This document shows, piece by piece, positions 1 to 10,156 of a stretch of 64,000 nt of DNA. The number at the start of each line of letters is the position of its first letter. Position 1 is the first letter of the stretch. Position numbers and translations under genes: made by a program. A model generated the notes under the pieces. It ran no database searches, was not told the origin of the DNA, and was given only the letters and a program-made list of their open reading frames with translations. This stretch comes from Mesorhizobium shangrilense (GTDB lineage: Bacteria; Pseudomonadota; Alphaproteobacteria; Rhizobiales; Rhizobiaceae): the NCBI RefSeq assembly GCF_040537815.1, contig NZ_JBEWSZ010000002.1, forward strand, positions 372,001 to 436,000, read 5' to 3'.

Positions 1-2
1 TC

Positions 3-785
3 GGCCTGACCGAGCCGGATGCCGGCTCCGATCCGGGCGGTATGAAGACGCGGGCCGAAAAGACCGCGAACGGCTACAAGCTCACCGGCTCGAAGATGTG
101 GATTTCCAACGCGCCGATCGCCGACGTCTTTGTCGTCTGGGCGAAGTTGAAGGGCGAGAACGGCAAGGACGATATCCGCGGCTTCGTGCTGGAAAAGGGC
201 ATGAAGGGGCTTTCGGCGCCGAAGATCGGCGGCAAGCTCAGCCTGCGCGCGTCGATCACCGGCGAAGTGGTGATGGAAGGCGTCGAGGTCGGTGAAGATG
301 CGCTGCTGCCCAACGTCGCCGGCCTGAAGGGGCCGTTCGGCTGTCTCAACCGCGCCCGCTACGGCATTTCCTGGGGCGTCATGGGCGTCGCCGAGGATTG
401 CTGGTTCCGCGCCCGCCAGTATGGCCTCGACCGCAAGCAGTTCGGCAAGCCGCTGGCCGGCACGCAGCTGTACCAGAAGAAGCTCGCCGACATGCAGACC
501 GAGATCGCGCTGGGGCTGCAGGCCTCCTTGCGTGTCGGACGGCTGATGGATCAGGGCAAGATGGCGCCGGAGATGATCTCCATCGTCAAGCGCAACAATT
601 GCGGCAAGGCGCTCGACATCGCCCGCCAGGCCCGCGACATGCATGGCGGCAACGGCATCCAGATCGGCTACCACGTCATGCGCCATGCGCAGAACCTGGA
701 GACCGTCAACACCTATGAGGGTACGCATGACGTGCACGCGTTGATCCTCGGTCGGGCGCAGACGGGAATCCAAGCGTTTTTCTGA
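3..785 (+). CDS. gcdH: Glutaryl-CoA dehydrogenase, C-terminal part (5' end outside window)
   Basis: The open frame runs in from the left edge (first full codon at 3), so only about the last 260 residues are present. Glutaryl-CoA dehydrogenase is an FAD-dependent acyl-CoA dehydrogenase that oxidises and decarboxylates glutaryl-CoA to crotonyl-CoA in lysine, hydroxylysine and tryptophan breakdown. The fragment opens with the acyl-CoA dehydrogenase signature [13 protein letters not shown], continues with KMWISNAP, and ends with [20 protein letters not shown]. The Glu of YEGT (codon 717-719) aligns with the catalytic base of this family. The [11 protein letters not shown] ending separates it from short-chain acyl-CoA dehydrogenases. 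An aldehyde dehydrogenase of the lysine pathway lies about 11 kb downstream. No truncation or frameshift is seen in the visible part. Confidence 0.9.
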   Translation, partial: GLTEPDAGSDPGGMKTRAEKTANGYKLTGSKMWISNAPIADVFVVWAKLKGENGKDDIRGFVLEKGMKGLSAPKIGGKLSLRASITGEVVMEGVEVGEDALLPNVAGLKGPFGCLNRARYGISWGVMGVAEDCWFRARQYGLDRKQFGKPLAGTQLYQKKLADMQTEIALGLQASLRVGRLMDQGKMAPEMISIVKRNNCGKALDIARQARDMHGGNGIQIGYHVMRHAQNLETVNTYEGTHDVHALILGRAQTGIQAFF

Positions 786-794
786 GCCCTACGG

Positions 795-965
795 TTCGTC
801 ATCCTCGGGCTTGACCCTAGGATCCTGTGTGTTGGTTCGGGTGTAAGGTTGAAGTGGGAAGGAGGCCGAGAGGATCCTGGTCGTCCCCTTCGGCCGAAGT
901 CGCGGCATGGATCCCGGGGTCTGCGCCGCGTCGCTTCGCTCCTTGCTTCGCCCCAGGATGACGAA
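795..965. repeat. 171-bp palindromic intergenic element with 11-bp terminal inverted repeats
   Basis: The space between gcdH and the next gene (786-1113) has no convincing gene. It holds an element bounded by TTCGTCATCCT (795-805) and its exact reverse complement AGGATGACGAA (955-965). Just inside the ends, CTAGGATCC and GGATCCCGGGG form a second, imperfect inverted pair. The right arm (CTGCGCCGCGTCGCTTCGCT and following) resembles palindromic repeats I know to be common between rhizobial genes. No transposase is encoded. Remaining bases (966-1113) show no further structure apart from the upstream region of the next gene. Confidence 0.6.
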
Positions 966-1113
966 GATACGAAGGCTTTCGCCGGTCGCGTAGCTCCCGT
1001 GGCGCATTCCATAGCCGTTTAAATTAGGTGCAGCGCAACATCCGCTTGGAGATTGGCGGCCAGATGTGTCAGGGTTCAGCGAATTCGTTTGAAACGCTGA
1101 ATTCCGGGGCCCC

Positions 1114-4100
1114 ATGGCAATTCTGGCAGCCGTCTATCACCTGACCCACTACAAATACGACCGGCCGGTGGTTCTCGGCCCCCAGGTCATCAGGCTGCAG
1201 CCGGCGCCGCATTCCCGCACCAAGGTGCTCAGCCATTCGCTGAAGGTCGAGCCGGCCAACCACTTCGTCAATTTGCAGCAGGACCCCTACGGCAATTTCC
1301 TCGCCCGTTTCGTCTTTCCCGAGCCGGTGACGGAGCTGAAGATCGAGGTCGATCTCGTCGCCGACATGACGGTCTACAATCCGTTCGATTTCTTCGTCGA
1401 GCCGTCGGCCGAGATTTTTCCGTTCGAATATCCCGAGGACATCCGGGACGATTTGACGATCTACCGGACACCGGAGCCAGCGGGTCCGCTGCTGTCGGCC
1501 TTTCTAAAGACGATCGATCGCCAACCGGCCAACACCGTCAATTTCCTCGTCGATCTCAATGCCCGGCTGCAGCGCGAGATCGCCTATATCGTGCGCATGG
1601 AAACCGGCGTGTTCTCGCCGGAGGAAACGCTGGCTGCCGCCAAGGGGTCCTGCCGGGATACGAGCTGGCTGCTGGTGCAAATCCTGCGCAATCTCGGCAT
1701 CGCCGCGCGCTTCGTTTCCGGCTACCTGATCCAGCTCAAGCCCGACCTCGTGGCACTTGACGGGCCGCCCGGAACCGCAGTCGATTTCACCGATCTGCAT
1801 GCCTGGTGCGAGGTCTATCTGCCGGGCGCCGGCTGGATCGGCTTCGATCCGACCTCCGGCCTGCTCACCGGTGAAAGCCATGTACCGCTGGCGGCGACGC
1901 CGCATTTCCGCAACGCTGCCCCGATTTCCGGCATGGCGAGCTTCGCCAATGTCGAGTTCGGCTTCGAGATGCGGGTCGACCGCATCGCCGAGCATCCGCG
2001 CATCACCAAGCCATTCTCGGATGAGAGCTGGCAGGCGCTCGACGCGCTCGGCAACAAGGTCGATGCCGTGCTCAAGACTGAAGATGTGCGCCTCACCATG
2101 GGTGGCGAGCCGACCTTCGTGTCGATCGACGATTTCGAGTCCGCCGAATGGAACACCGCCGCCGTCGGCCCGACCAAGCGCGAAAAGGCCGATGCGCTGA
2201 TCCGCCGGCTGCGCGAGCGCTTCGCGCCGGGCGGCTTTCTCCACTACGGCCAGGGCAAATGGTATCCGGGCGAAAGCCTGCCGCGCTGGACCTTTTCGCT
2301 CTACTGGCGCGCCGATGGAGAACCGGTGTGGAGCGACCCGTCGCTGATCGCGCGGGAGAAAAGCTCGGCCGAAATCGGCCCGGAGCAGGCCGAAAGCCTG
2401 TTGGCGGCGATCGCCGGCGAACTCGGCATCGAAAAGACCATGGTCAGCGAGGCCTATGAGGATCCGGCCGAGTGGCTGCTCAAGGAAGGCAAGCTGCCCG
2501 ACAATGTCGATCCGTCCAATTCCAAGCTGGAAGACCCGGAAGAGCGCAGCCGCATGGCAAAGGTGTTCGAACGCGGGCTGACCAAGCCGTCAGGCTATGT
2601 GCTGCCGGTGCAGCGCTGGAACAGCCAGGCCTCTGGACCGCGCTGGCGCTCGGAAAAATGGAAGACGCGGCGCGGCCGGCTGTTCCTGGTGCCCGGCGAT
2701 TCGCCGGTCGGCTACCGCTTGCCGCTGGGCACGCTGCCCTATGTGCCGCCGGCGCAATTCCCCTATATCGTTCCGGTTGATCCCTCGCTGCCGCGTGGGC
2801 CGCTGCCGGCGCGCGAAGCAATCTTGCCCACCGCTGCTCCAGCCGAACTGGAAGGCGCCGATGAAATGGCGCGCCGCCAGCAGGCGGTGTCGTTCACGGC
2901 GACGACCGGCCAGCAGGACCGGGTCGAACAGGAGATCACCGAGATCGGCGGCGCGGTGCGTACCGCGCTTTCGGTCGAGCCGCGCGACGGCCGGCTCTGC
3001 GTGTTCATGCCGCCGGTCGAGGCGCTGGAGGATTATCTTGAACTCGTCGCCGCCGCCGAGAACGCGGCGAAGGCGATAGGCCTTCCCGTGCATATCGAGG
3101 GCTACGGACCGCCACACGATCCGCGCCTCAACGTCATCCGCGTGGCGCCCGATCCCGGTGTCATCGAGGTCAACATCCATCCCGCCGCCAACTGGCAGGA
3201 CTGCGTGGCGACGACGACGGCGGTTTACGAGGAGGCGCGGCTGACGCGGCTTGGCGCGGACAAGTTCATGATCGACGGGCGTCACACCGGCACCGGCGGC
3301 GGCAACCATGTCGTTGTCGGCGGCGCGACGCCCAATGACAGCCCGTTCCTGCGCCGGCCCGATCTGTTGAAGAGCCTGGTGCTGCAATGGCAGCGGCGTC
3401 CGTCGTTGTCCTACCTGTTCTCCGGCCTGTTCATCGGCCCGACCAGTCAGGCGCCGCGCTTCGACGAGGCCCGCCACGATTCGCTTTACGAACTCGAAAT
3501 CGCCATGGCGCAGGTGCCGCATCCCGACCAGGGCAATGCGCCGCTGCCGTGGCTCGTCGACCGGCTGTTCCGCAACCTGTTGACCGATGTCACCGGCAAC
3601 ACGCATCGCTCGGAAATATGCATCGACAAGCTGTTCTCGCCGGATGGGCCGACCGGGCGCCTCGGACTGGTCGAGTTCCGCGGCTTCGAGATGCCGCCCA
3701 ATGCGCGTATGAGCCTTGCGCAGCAATTGCTTGTCAGGGCGATCATTGCCCGCGCGTGGACAAACCCGCTCGACGGACGCTTCGTGCGCTGGGGCACATC
3801 GCTGCATGATCGTTTCATGCTGCCGCACTATGTCTGGGCGGACTTTCTCGACGTGCTCGACGACCTCAAGCTCAACGGCTTCGAATTCCGGCCCGAATGG
3901 TTCGACGCCCAGCTCGAATTCCGCTTCCCATTCTGCGGCGAGGTTAGCCAAGCCGGCATCAAGCTGGAACTGCGCCAGGCGCTGGAGCCGTGGCACGTCA
4001 TGGGCGAACAGGGCGCGATCGGCGGCACCGTGCGCTTTGTCGATTCCTCGGTCGAACGGCTGCAGGTGAAGACCGAGGGGCTGAACCCCGAGCGTCATGC

Positions 4101-4473
4101 CATCGTCTGCAATGGCCGCATCGTGCCGATGAAGGCGACGGATAATCGTGAGGTCGCGGTGGCTGGCGTGCGCTTCAAGGCCTGGCAGCCGGCATCGGGG
4201 CTGCATCCGGCGCTTCCGGTCAACACGCCGCTGGTCTTTGACATCTATGACCGCTGGTCGGGCAGGGCGGTCGGTGGCTGCGTCTATCATGTCGCGCATC
4301 CCGGCGGCCGCAGCTACGACACATTTCCGGTCAATGGCAACGAAGCCGAGGCGCGTCGACTCGCCCGCTTCGAGCCGCGTGGCCATACGCCGTCCAGTTA
4401 TGTGCTGCGCAACGAAGAACCCGCTGAAGATTTCCCGATGACCCTTGACCTCAGGCGGCCTCCAAGACTCTGA
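1114..4473 (+). CDS. Transglutaminase-like / DUF2126 fusion protein
   Basis: This 1119-residue protein has an N-terminal beta domain (about 1-120, starting [12 protein letters not shown]), a transglutaminase-like cysteine-peptidase fold (about 150-260) and a long DUF2126 (COG4196) region to the C terminus. A full catalytic triad is visible: Cys180 in GSCRD, His229 in DLHAW and Asp245 in FDPTSG. Such folds cleave or form amide bonds. DUF2126 has no known activity. It is followed six bases later by the ATP-grasp/alpha-E gene and then by a second transglutaminase, a combination that comparative genomics has linked to a predicted peptide-ligation/maturation system (COG1305, COG2307, COG2308, COG4196). 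The product is unknown. No signal peptide is seen, so it is probably cytoplasmic. The start ATG lies directly before the beta domain. Confidence 0.88.
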   Translation: MAILAAVYHLTHYKYDRPVVLGPQVIRLQPAPHSRTKVLSHSLKVEPANHFVNLQQDPYGNFLARFVFPEPVTELKIEVDLVADMTVYNPFDFFVEPSAEIFPFEYPEDIRDDLTIYRTPEPAGPLLSAFLKTIDRQPANTVNFLVDLNARLQREIAYIVRMETGVFSPEETLAAAKGSCRDTSWLLVQILRNLGIAARFVSGYLIQLKPDLVALDGPPGTAVDFTDLHAWCEVYLPGAGWIGFDPTSGLLTGESHVPLAATPHFRNAAPISGMASFANVEFGFEMRVDRIAEHPRITKPFSDESWQALDALGNKVDAVLKTEDVRLTMGGEPTFVSIDDFESAEWNTAAVGPTKREKADALIRRLRERFAPGGFLHYGQGKWYPGESLPRWTFSLYWRADGEPVWSDPSLIAREKSSAEIGPEQAESLLAAIAGELGIEKTMVSEAYEDPAEWLLKEGKLPDNVDPSNSKLEDPEERSRMAKVFERGLTKPSGYVLPVQRWNSQASGPRWRSEKWKTRRGRLFLVPGDSPVGYRLPLGTLPYVPPAQFPYIVPVDPSLPRGPLPAREAILPTAAPAELEGADEMARRQQAVSFTATTGQQDRVEQEITEIGGAVRTALSVEPRDGRLCVFMPPVEALEDYLELVAAAENAAKAIGLPVHIEGYGPPHDPRLNVIRVAPDPGVIEVNIHPAANWQDCVATTTAVYEEARLTRLGADKFMIDGRHTGTGGGNHVVVGGATPNDSPFLRRPDLLKSLVLQWQRRPSLSYLFSGLFIGPTSQAPRFDEARHDSLYELEIAMAQVPHPDQGNAPLPWLVDRLFRNLLTDVTGNTHRSEICIDKLFSPDGPTGRLGLVEFRGFEMPPNARMSLAQQLLVRAIIARAWTNPLDGRFVRWGTSLHDRFMLPHYVWADFLDVLDDLKLNGFEFRPEWFDAQLEFRFPFCGEVSQAGIKLELRQALEPWHVMGEQGAIGGTVRFVDSSVERLQVKTEGLNPERHAIVCNGRIVPMKATDNREVAVAGVRFKAWQPASGLHPALPVNTPLVFDIYDRWSGRAVGGCVYHVAHPGGRSYDTFPVNGNEAEARRLARFEPRGHTPSSYVLRNEEPAEDFPMTLDLRRPPRL

Positions 4474-4479
4474 TCGACG

Positions 4480-6885
4480 ATGGCAAAGGGGAATCACAAG
4501 AGGGCACGCGGCAAGCCGCACAATCTGCTGGAGCACTACCGGCCGATCGACGGCGTCGTCGACGAGATGGTCGATGCCCTGGGCAATCCCCGGCCGGTCT
4601 GGAAACATTTCATCGAAGCGCTGGAGGGACTGGGACCGGAGAAGCTTGGCCAGCGCTTTGCCCGTGCCGACCAGTATCTGCGCGATGCCGGCGTCTACTA
4701 CCGTGTCTACGACAAGGCCGGCGCCAATGAGCGGGAATGGCCGCTGGCGCATGTTCCCGTGCTCATCGGGGAAGAGGAATGGGCTGAGATCAGCGCCGGG
4801 CTCGTCCAGCGCGCCGAGCTGTTCGAAGAGACCATCGCCGACATATACGGGCCGAACCGGCTGATCGAAAAGGGTATCCTGCCGGCCGGGCTGATCGCGG
4901 CCAGCCCAGAATATCTGCGGCCGGTCGTCGGCACCATGCCGGCCAGCGGCCACTTCCTGCATTTCTGCGCCTTCGAGCTTGGCCGTGGCCCGAACGGCCA
5001 GTGGTGGGTGCTGGGCGATCGCACGCAGGCGCCGTCGGGCGCCGGCTTCGCGCTGGAAAACCGCGTCGCCACCACACGCGCGCTCTCCGACATCTATGGC
5101 GAGATGCATGTGCACCGGCTTGCCGGCTTCTTCCGCCGCTTTCGCGATGCACTGATCGGCATGGCGAAGGAGTCGGACGGCCGCGTCGCCATCCTGACGC
5201 CGGGGCCGCTCAACGAAACCTATTACGAACATGCCTATATCGCCCGCTATCTCGGCATCATGCTGCTCGAAGGCGAGGACCTGACCGTTTCAGGCGGCAA
5301 GCTGATGGTGCGCACCGTCTCGGGGCTGATGCCGGTCGGCGTGTTGTGGCGGCGGCTCGATGCCGCCTTCGCCGATCCGCTTGAACTGCGGCCTGATTCG
5401 CAGATCGGCACGCCGGGGCTGGTCGAGGCGATCCGCCAGGGCGCGGTGTCCTGCGTCAACGCGCTGGGCTCTGGCCTGATGGAGACGCGGGCGCTGCTCG
5501 CCTTCCTGCCGAAGATTTCGCGCGCCTTGCGGGGCGAGGAACTTCTGCTGCCGAGCGTCGCGACCTGGTGGTGCGGGCAGGAAACGGAACGCGAGCACGT
5601 GCTGGCCAATCTCGACCGCATGGTGATCGGCCCGGCGCTGTCGACGCGGCTGGCCTTCGAGGATGACGACCAGACCAAGCTTGGTTCTGTGTTGTCGTCC
5701 GAGGAACGGGCCGAACTCGTCGCCAGGATCGAACGCAGCGGCGGCGACTTTGTCGGCCAGGAAGCGGTGACGCTTTCGACCACGCCCGTCTATGCCGGCG
5801 GCAGGCTGGAGCCACGGCCGGCCAGTTTGCGCGTCTGTCTGGCGCGGACGCCGAACGGCTGGACGGTGATGCCGGGCGGTTTCGCCCGCGTCGGCCTGTC
5901 GCTCGACCCGACGGCCATCGCCATGCAGCGTGGTGGCCAGGCGGCGGATGTCTGGGTGGTCAGCGACGGACCAGTGGAGCGCGAAACGTTGCTGCCGCAA
6001 GAGGGTGACAGTTTCACGCGCACCAGACCGGGCAGCCTGCCCAGCCGGGCGGCGGAGAACCTGACCTGGCTCGGCCGCTACATCGAACGCTCGGAAGACA
6101 CGGTGCGTATCCTGCGCGCCTATCATGTGCGGCTGGCCGAGACCTCCGATCCCAACATGCCGCTGCTGGTCGATGTAAGAGACTATCTCGAGCCGTTCGG
6201 CATCGACGTTGAATCTGCTATCCCATCCGGGCTGATCGGCACGCTTGACAGCGCCGTCTACAGCGCGGGCCAGATCCGCGACCGTTTTTCACCTGACGGC
6301 TGGCTGGCGCTCAAGGACCTGTCGAAGACGATTCACCAGTTCGCGACAACGGTGGCGCCAGGCGACGACGCAACCAGGGCGATGACGATCATATTGCGCA
6401 AGCTTGCCGGGTTTTCCGGCCTGCTGCACGAGAACATGTACCGCTTCGCGGGCTGGCGCTTCCTCGAGGTCGGCCGTCGGTTGGAGCGCGGTATCCAGAT
6501 CGCCCGCACGCTGGCCCGGCTGACCAGCGCCAAGGCGCCGGACGGCGCGCTCGACATGATGCTGGAGATCGGGGATAGCGTCATGACCCATCGGCGTCAG
6601 TATCCCGTGCAAGCCGGCCGGCGCACGGTGATCGATCTCCTGGCGCTCGATCCACTCAATCCGCGCTCCATCCTGTTCCAGCTGGAAAGGCTCAAGGCCG
6701 AAATCGCTCTGCTGCCGCCGGTTGGCGGCGAAGGGCACATGTCGACGGCGGCGAAGGAAATCCTGCAGCTCAACACCCAGATCGCCATCAAGGAGCCGGC
6801 GGACATGACGACAAAGGCGCTGGATGATCTCGCCTATGAGATTGGCGGCCTCTACAACAGCCTCGCCAAAGCCTATTTCGGGTAA
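4480..6885 (+). CDS. Circularly permuted ATP-grasp / alpha-E fusion protein
   Basis: The 801-residue protein joins a circularly permuted ATP-grasp domain (COG2308, about residues 1-480) to an alpha-E helical domain (COG2307, about 500-801, starting LPSRAAENLTWLGRYIERSE). In many bacteria these are two separate neighbouring genes. ATP-grasp enzymes activate a carboxylate as acyl-phosphate for attack by an amine or thiol, so a peptide or amide ligase is the expected class, but the substrate is not known. Visible ATP-grasp features include WVLGDRTQAPSGAGFALENR and LTPGPLNETYYEHAYIARYLG. The start is six bases after the preceding stop and the next gene starts 13 bases after its end, so all three are probably cotranscribed. 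Confidence 0.88.
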   Translation: MAKGNHKRARGKPHNLLEHYRPIDGVVDEMVDALGNPRPVWKHFIEALEGLGPEKLGQRFARADQYLRDAGVYYRVYDKAGANEREWPLAHVPVLIGEEEWAEISAGLVQRAELFEETIADIYGPNRLIEKGILPAGLIAASPEYLRPVVGTMPASGHFLHFCAFELGRGPNGQWWVLGDRTQAPSGAGFALENRVATTRALSDIYGEMHVHRLAGFFRRFRDALIGMAKESDGRVAILTPGPLNETYYEHAYIARYLGIMLLEGEDLTVSGGKLMVRTVSGLMPVGVLWRRLDAAFADPLELRPDSQIGTPGLVEAIRQGAVSCVNALGSGLMETRALLAFLPKISRALRGEELLLPSVATWWCGQETEREHVLANLDRMVIGPALSTRLAFEDDDQTKLGSVLSSEERAELVARIERSGGDFVGQEAVTLSTTPVYAGGRLEPRPASLRVCLARTPNGWTVMPGGFARVGLSLDPTAIAMQRGGQAADVWVVSDGPVERETLLPQEGDSFTRTRPGSLPSRAAENLTWLGRYIERSEDTVRILRAYHVRLAETSDPNMPLLVDVRDYLEPFGIDVESAIPSGLIGTLDSAVYSAGQIRDRFSPDGWLALKDLSKTIHQFATTVAPGDDATRAMTIILRKLAGFSGLLHENMYRFAGWRFLEVGRRLERGIQIARTLARLTSAKAPDGALDMMLEIGDSVMTHRRQYPVQAGRRTVIDLLALDPLNPRSILFQLERLKAEIALLPPVGGEGHMSTAAKEILQLNTQIAIKEPADMTTKALDDLAYEIGGLYNSLAKAYFG

Positions 6886-6898
6886 GGCGGCGTTCAGC

Positions 6899-7783
6899 AT
6901 GCTCTATGACATCAGGCTCCATCTTCATTACGACTACGCCGCGGCGGCTGGCGGCGGCCGCCACCAGGTGCGCGTGCTGCCATCGACGATTGCTGGCATA
7001 CAGCGCGTCATCGCCGCGTCGCTGTCTTTCGTGCCGGCGCCCAACGAACGTTCGGATTTTTCCGACTTCTTCGGCAACAATGTCACCTCGATCGCCTTTC
7101 GCGATGCGCATGATGAACTCGACATCAGGATGAGCGCGCGCGTGTCCGTGTCGCGGCCGGAACCGGGGCTCGACGTGTCACCCGACATTGCCCGGCTCCG
7201 GCAGGAACTCGGCGCGGTGCGGTCGCTGTCACCGGCTTCGCCGCACCATTTTCTGTCCGCGAGCCCGCATTCGAGCATCGACGCCGCGATCACCGCCTAT
7301 GCGCAGGACAGCGCCATGGGGTCCGCCGTGGGCACGGCGATCGATCTGTGCAACCGCATCCACCACGATTTCACCTATGATGGCGATGCAACCACGGTTC
7401 GAACCAAAGCCAGCGATGCCTTCAGGCTGAAACGCGGCGTATGCCAGGATTTCTCGCACATCATGATCGCCGGTTTGCGCGGGCTAGGCATTCCGGCCGG
7501 CTATGTCAGCGGCTTCCTGCGCACCATCCCCCCCAAGGGAAAACCTCGTCTGGAAGGCGCCGACGCGATGCACGCCTGGGTGAAGGTCTGGTGCGGCCGC
7601 GATGCAGGGTGGCAGGAATTCGATCCGACCAACGGCATGCGGGCCAGCAACGACCATATCACCGTCGGCTACGGCCGCGACTATTCCGATGTGGCGCCGA
7701 TCGTCGGCGTTCTGAAAACCACGGGCGGACAGGTTGGCGAGCAGGCGGTGGACGTGATCCCGGTCGTACTCGAAAAGGCTTGA
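6899..7783 (+). CDS. Transglutaminase-like cysteine peptidase family protein
   Basis: The 294-residue protein has the same architecture as the N-terminal half of the gene at 1114: a beta domain starting MLYDIRLHLHYDY, then a transglutaminase core with Cys182 (GVCQD), His225 (DAMHAW) and Asp242 (FDPTNG). All three triad residues are present, so it is predicted to be active on amide bonds. I start at the ATG at 6899 because the family begins this way and because the in-frame extension to 6824 would overlap the preceding gene with unrelated sequence. It closes a three-gene unit. In relatives I would expect a proteasome-like peptidase gene (COG3484) to follow, but a glycosyltransferase comes next here. 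Confidence 0.87.
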   Translation: MLYDIRLHLHYDYAAAAGGGRHQVRVLPSTIAGIQRVIAASLSFVPAPNERSDFSDFFGNNVTSIAFRDAHDELDIRMSARVSVSRPEPGLDVSPDIARLRQELGAVRSLSPASPHHFLSASPHSSIDAAITAYAQDSAMGSAVGTAIDLCNRIHHDFTYDGDATTVRTKASDAFRLKRGVCQDFSHIMIAGLRGLGIPAGYVSGFLRTIPPKGKPRLEGADAMHAWVKVWCGRDAGWQEFDPTNGMRASNDHITVGYGRDYSDVAPIVGVLKTTGGQVGEQAVDVIPVVLEKA

Positions 7784-7927
7784 CGCGCTAGCGCCCTTGG
7801 CGGCACAGAGATCGTAAGCGGCATAGAGATCGCTTCCCAAAATCGAGCGGGGCGGCTATCCTGTATTGGCATGGGGGTCACAACTGCTAGCGCATGTATA
7901 TGACACGAACATGTGGAGTTCGTCATA

Positions 7928-8866
7928 TTGAAAGCAGTCAGCATCGTTATCCCTGCCCATGATGCAGCGGCAACCATAGCGGGAACGCTGGCGTCTCTTC
8001 GCGCAGAAATGAAAATCATCGGCGAGATATTGCTGGTCGATGATGCCTCGTCGGACGGGACGGCGGCGGTTGCGGAGGATGCGGCCTCGCAATTGGGACT
8101 TCCGTTGCGCGTGCTTCCGGCCAGTTGTCGTGATGCGGGCGCAGCCCGCAATCTCGGCTTGGCGGAAGCGCGGTGTCCATGGATATACATGATCGACGCG
8201 GATGACCTGCATATCGAGGGCGGCCTTCGATCCCTGCTGCTTCGGTCGGAAGCCCAGCCAAAGGCGCAGATGATCGTCGGCGGCTTCCGGCGGCGGGTGA
8301 ATGGCCAGGATCGGCAGATCAAGGTGCCCGGCGGTTACACGACCGCCTGTCTCGCAAACGCTTCGGCCTATGTGAGAGGCGATATCCGGTCGGTCGCCGT
8401 GGGCAGCGTGCTGGCGTCCCGAATAGCCATTGGCGAGACGAGATTCCCGGTCGGACTGGCCTATGATGAAGACACGCTTTTCTGGGCGCGGTTGATGAGC
8501 AAGGCGTCCCTTGCCATGATCTCGCAACCCGTGATGATCTATGAGGTTTCGCCGGAGCGGTCCGACAATCGTTTCACCATCAAGGCGGTACGACGCTTCC
8601 TGGACTGGCGCCGGGAGCTGCGCACGCTGACCGATTGCGGGATTCCGAAATCGGCGCTCAAGACAAGGGAAGGGCTGGTTGCCCTGAAGATTGCCCGCGT
8701 CCATTACGCGCGCGGCGATCTGGAGACCGCGGCCCGCTTCCTGGCTGTTGCCGCGGCCGCGCCGAAAGCGAGATCGGAAGCTTGGCGCTGCCTGCGTTAT
8801 CAATTCAAGCTCGCGGCACGCCGCCGGTTCTCCATGCCGAAAGTGCACCTGCAGAGCGCTCTGTAG
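7928..8866 (+). CDS. Family 2 glycosyltransferase
   Basis: This is a GT-A fold glycosyltransferase of about 312 residues. The N terminus AVSIVIPAHDAAATIAGTL is the family 2 nucleotide-sugar binding strand, LLVDDASSDGT follows, and MIDADD is the DXD-type metal site. No membrane segments are visible, so it is probably a cytoplasmic or peripheral enzyme making a surface glycan. Donor and acceptor cannot be read from sequence. The start is uncertain: a GTG at 7913 is possible, but a GGAG (7915-7918) sits nine bases before the TTG at 7928, giving MKAVSIVIP, the usual family start. The gene stands alone with no sugar-biosynthesis neighbours. Confidence 0.8.
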   Translation: MKAVSIVIPAHDAAATIAGTLASLRAEMKIIGEILLVDDASSDGTAAVAEDAASQLGLPLRVLPASCRDAGAARNLGLAEARCPWIYMIDADDLHIEGGLRSLLLRSEAQPKAQMIVGGFRRRVNGQDRQIKVPGGYTTACLANASAYVRGDIRSVAVGSVLASRIAIGETRFPVGLAYDEDTLFWARLMSKASLAMISQPVMIYEVSPERSDNRFTIKAVRRFLDWRRELRTLTDCGIPKSALKTREGLVALKIARVHYARGDLETAARFLAVAAAAPKARSEAWRCLRYQFKLAARRRFSMPKVHLQSAL

Positions 8867-8967
8867 TCTACCGCACATCACAAGATGGTTCTTGACGCGG
8901 TTTCGCGAGGCGAGGGAACCAGCGGGCGGCAAGCAGCTTATCCATGGGAAATTCTCGTGGAGGACAG

Positions 8968-10047
8968 ATGCTCGACACGTCCGGGCCACAGCTTGCCGGA
9001 GATGCCGCACCGAAGAACAGGGCGCAAGCCTCCGCCCACCGGGCCTCGCTGGCCTATGTCAGCGATACCGAACCCGGCATTCGCCGCTTGCGTGCCGGAA
9101 AAGGCTTCACGTACAAGTCTCCCGACGGTCGGACCGTTGGCAAAAGCACTGTCGATCGCATCAGGGCGATCGTCATCCCGCCGGCCTGGACGGATGTCTG
9201 GATCTCGCCCGATGCCGACGGTCATATTCAGGCCACCGGCAGGGATCAGCGCGGGCGCAAGCAATATCGCTATCATCCGCAATGGGCTGATGTGCGCGAT
9301 GGCGCCAAATATTCGAGCCTGGTCGCCTTTGCCGAAAGCCTGCCCGAATTGCGGCGCCGGATCGATGCCGATCTGCGCCGCCATGGCTTGCCGTTCGAAA
9401 GGGTCGTCGCGGCAATCGTCTGGCTGCTCGACAACACGATGATCCGGGTCGGCAACGCAGCCTACGCCCGCGACAATAAGAGTTTCGGGCTGACCACGCT
9501 GCGCGACCGCCATGTCAATATCGTGGGCTCAAGCCTGCGCTTCGCCTTCAAGGGCAAGTCCGGCAAGGAATGGAAACTGAAACTGGCCGATCGCCGCATC
9601 GCCCGGATCGTGCGCGACGCCCAGGATCTGCCGGGCCAGACGCTGTTCCAATATCTGGACGAAGACGGACACCGGCATCCGGTGCGGTCGGATGATGTCA
9701 ACCGCTACATCCGGGACGCCGCCGGCCCGGACTTCAGTTCCAAGCATTTCCGCACCTGGGGCGGCACCATCCATGCCGCGTCCCTGTTTGCGCGGACGGA
9801 CCTGCCCGACAGTCGGGGGCAACAGAAAAGAGTGATGAACAGCACCATCGACAAGGTTGCCGAACGGCTTGGCAACACACGCGCCGTCTGCCGCAAATGC
9901 TATATCCATCCGCAGGTCTTCGAGGCTTGGACGGAGGGGCGATTGCTTGACGAGATGACGGATGCAAACAAGCACAAGCGGTCGATAGATGGTCTCGACG
10001 ATGAGGAAGCGCTGGCTCTGAGATGGCTCAGGGCCCGGGAGGGCTGA
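8968..10047 (+). CDS. DNA topoisomerase IB (poxvirus-like)
   Basis: The 359-residue protein belongs to the bacterial type IB topoisomerases, which relax supercoils through a 3'-phosphotyrosyl intermediate. An N-terminal beta domain (GIRRLRAGKGFTYKSPDG) is followed by the catalytic domain. Visible catalytic elements are RDNKSFGLTTLRDRHV, KHFRTWGGT and the nucleophile Tyr312 in CRKCYIHPQV. Such enzymes are common in rhizobia and usually dispensable. The ATG at 8968 is chosen because it is preceded by GGAGGA (8959-8964). An upstream in-frame ATG at 8944 has no such site. It stands between a glycosyltransferase and an ECF sigma unit, and the functional link to either is not evident. Confidence 0.9.
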   Translation: MLDTSGPQLAGDAAPKNRAQASAHRASLAYVSDTEPGIRRLRAGKGFTYKSPDGRTVGKSTVDRIRAIVIPPAWTDVWISPDADGHIQATGRDQRGRKQYRYHPQWADVRDGAKYSSLVAFAESLPELRRRIDADLRRHGLPFERVVAAIVWLLDNTMIRVGNAAYARDNKSFGLTTLRDRHVNIVGSSLRFAFKGKSGKEWKLKLADRRIARIVRDAQDLPGQTLFQYLDEDGHRHPVRSDDVNRYIRDAAGPDFSSKHFRTWGGTIHAASLFARTDLPDSRGQQKRVMNSTIDKVAERLGNTRAVCRKCYIHPQVFEAWTEGRLLDEMTDANKHKRSIDGLDDEEALALRWLRAREG

Positions 10048-10105
10048 CCGAAGTTCAGATCGCGCCCGGATGCCTCGCAACTGGAGGATTTTTTTATCGA
10101 CGCCA

Positions 10106-10132
10106 TGTCGGGATCGGTCCTACTGTTTCGTC
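10106..10132 (+). promoter_or_regulatory. Candidate ECF42-type promoter
   Basis: TGTCGG (10106-10111) and CGTC (10129-10132) are separated by 17 bases and lie just upstream of the DGPF gene at 10157. From memory, ECF42 sigma factors recognise a TGTCGA-like -35 and a CGTC-like -10. This would make the unit autoregulated by the sigma factor it encodes. One of six -35 bases differs from that consensus. Confidence 0.45.
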
Positions 10133-10156
10133 CTTTGATCGAGAAAAGGACTGACC

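Noticed and set aside
2590..5232. 880-codon open frame on the minus strand opposite the transglutaminase and ATP-grasp genes
   Set aside because: It is antisense to two genes with complete catalytic motifs. Its translation is Arg/Ala/His-rich without recognisable domains, as expected for shadow frames in GC-rich DNA.
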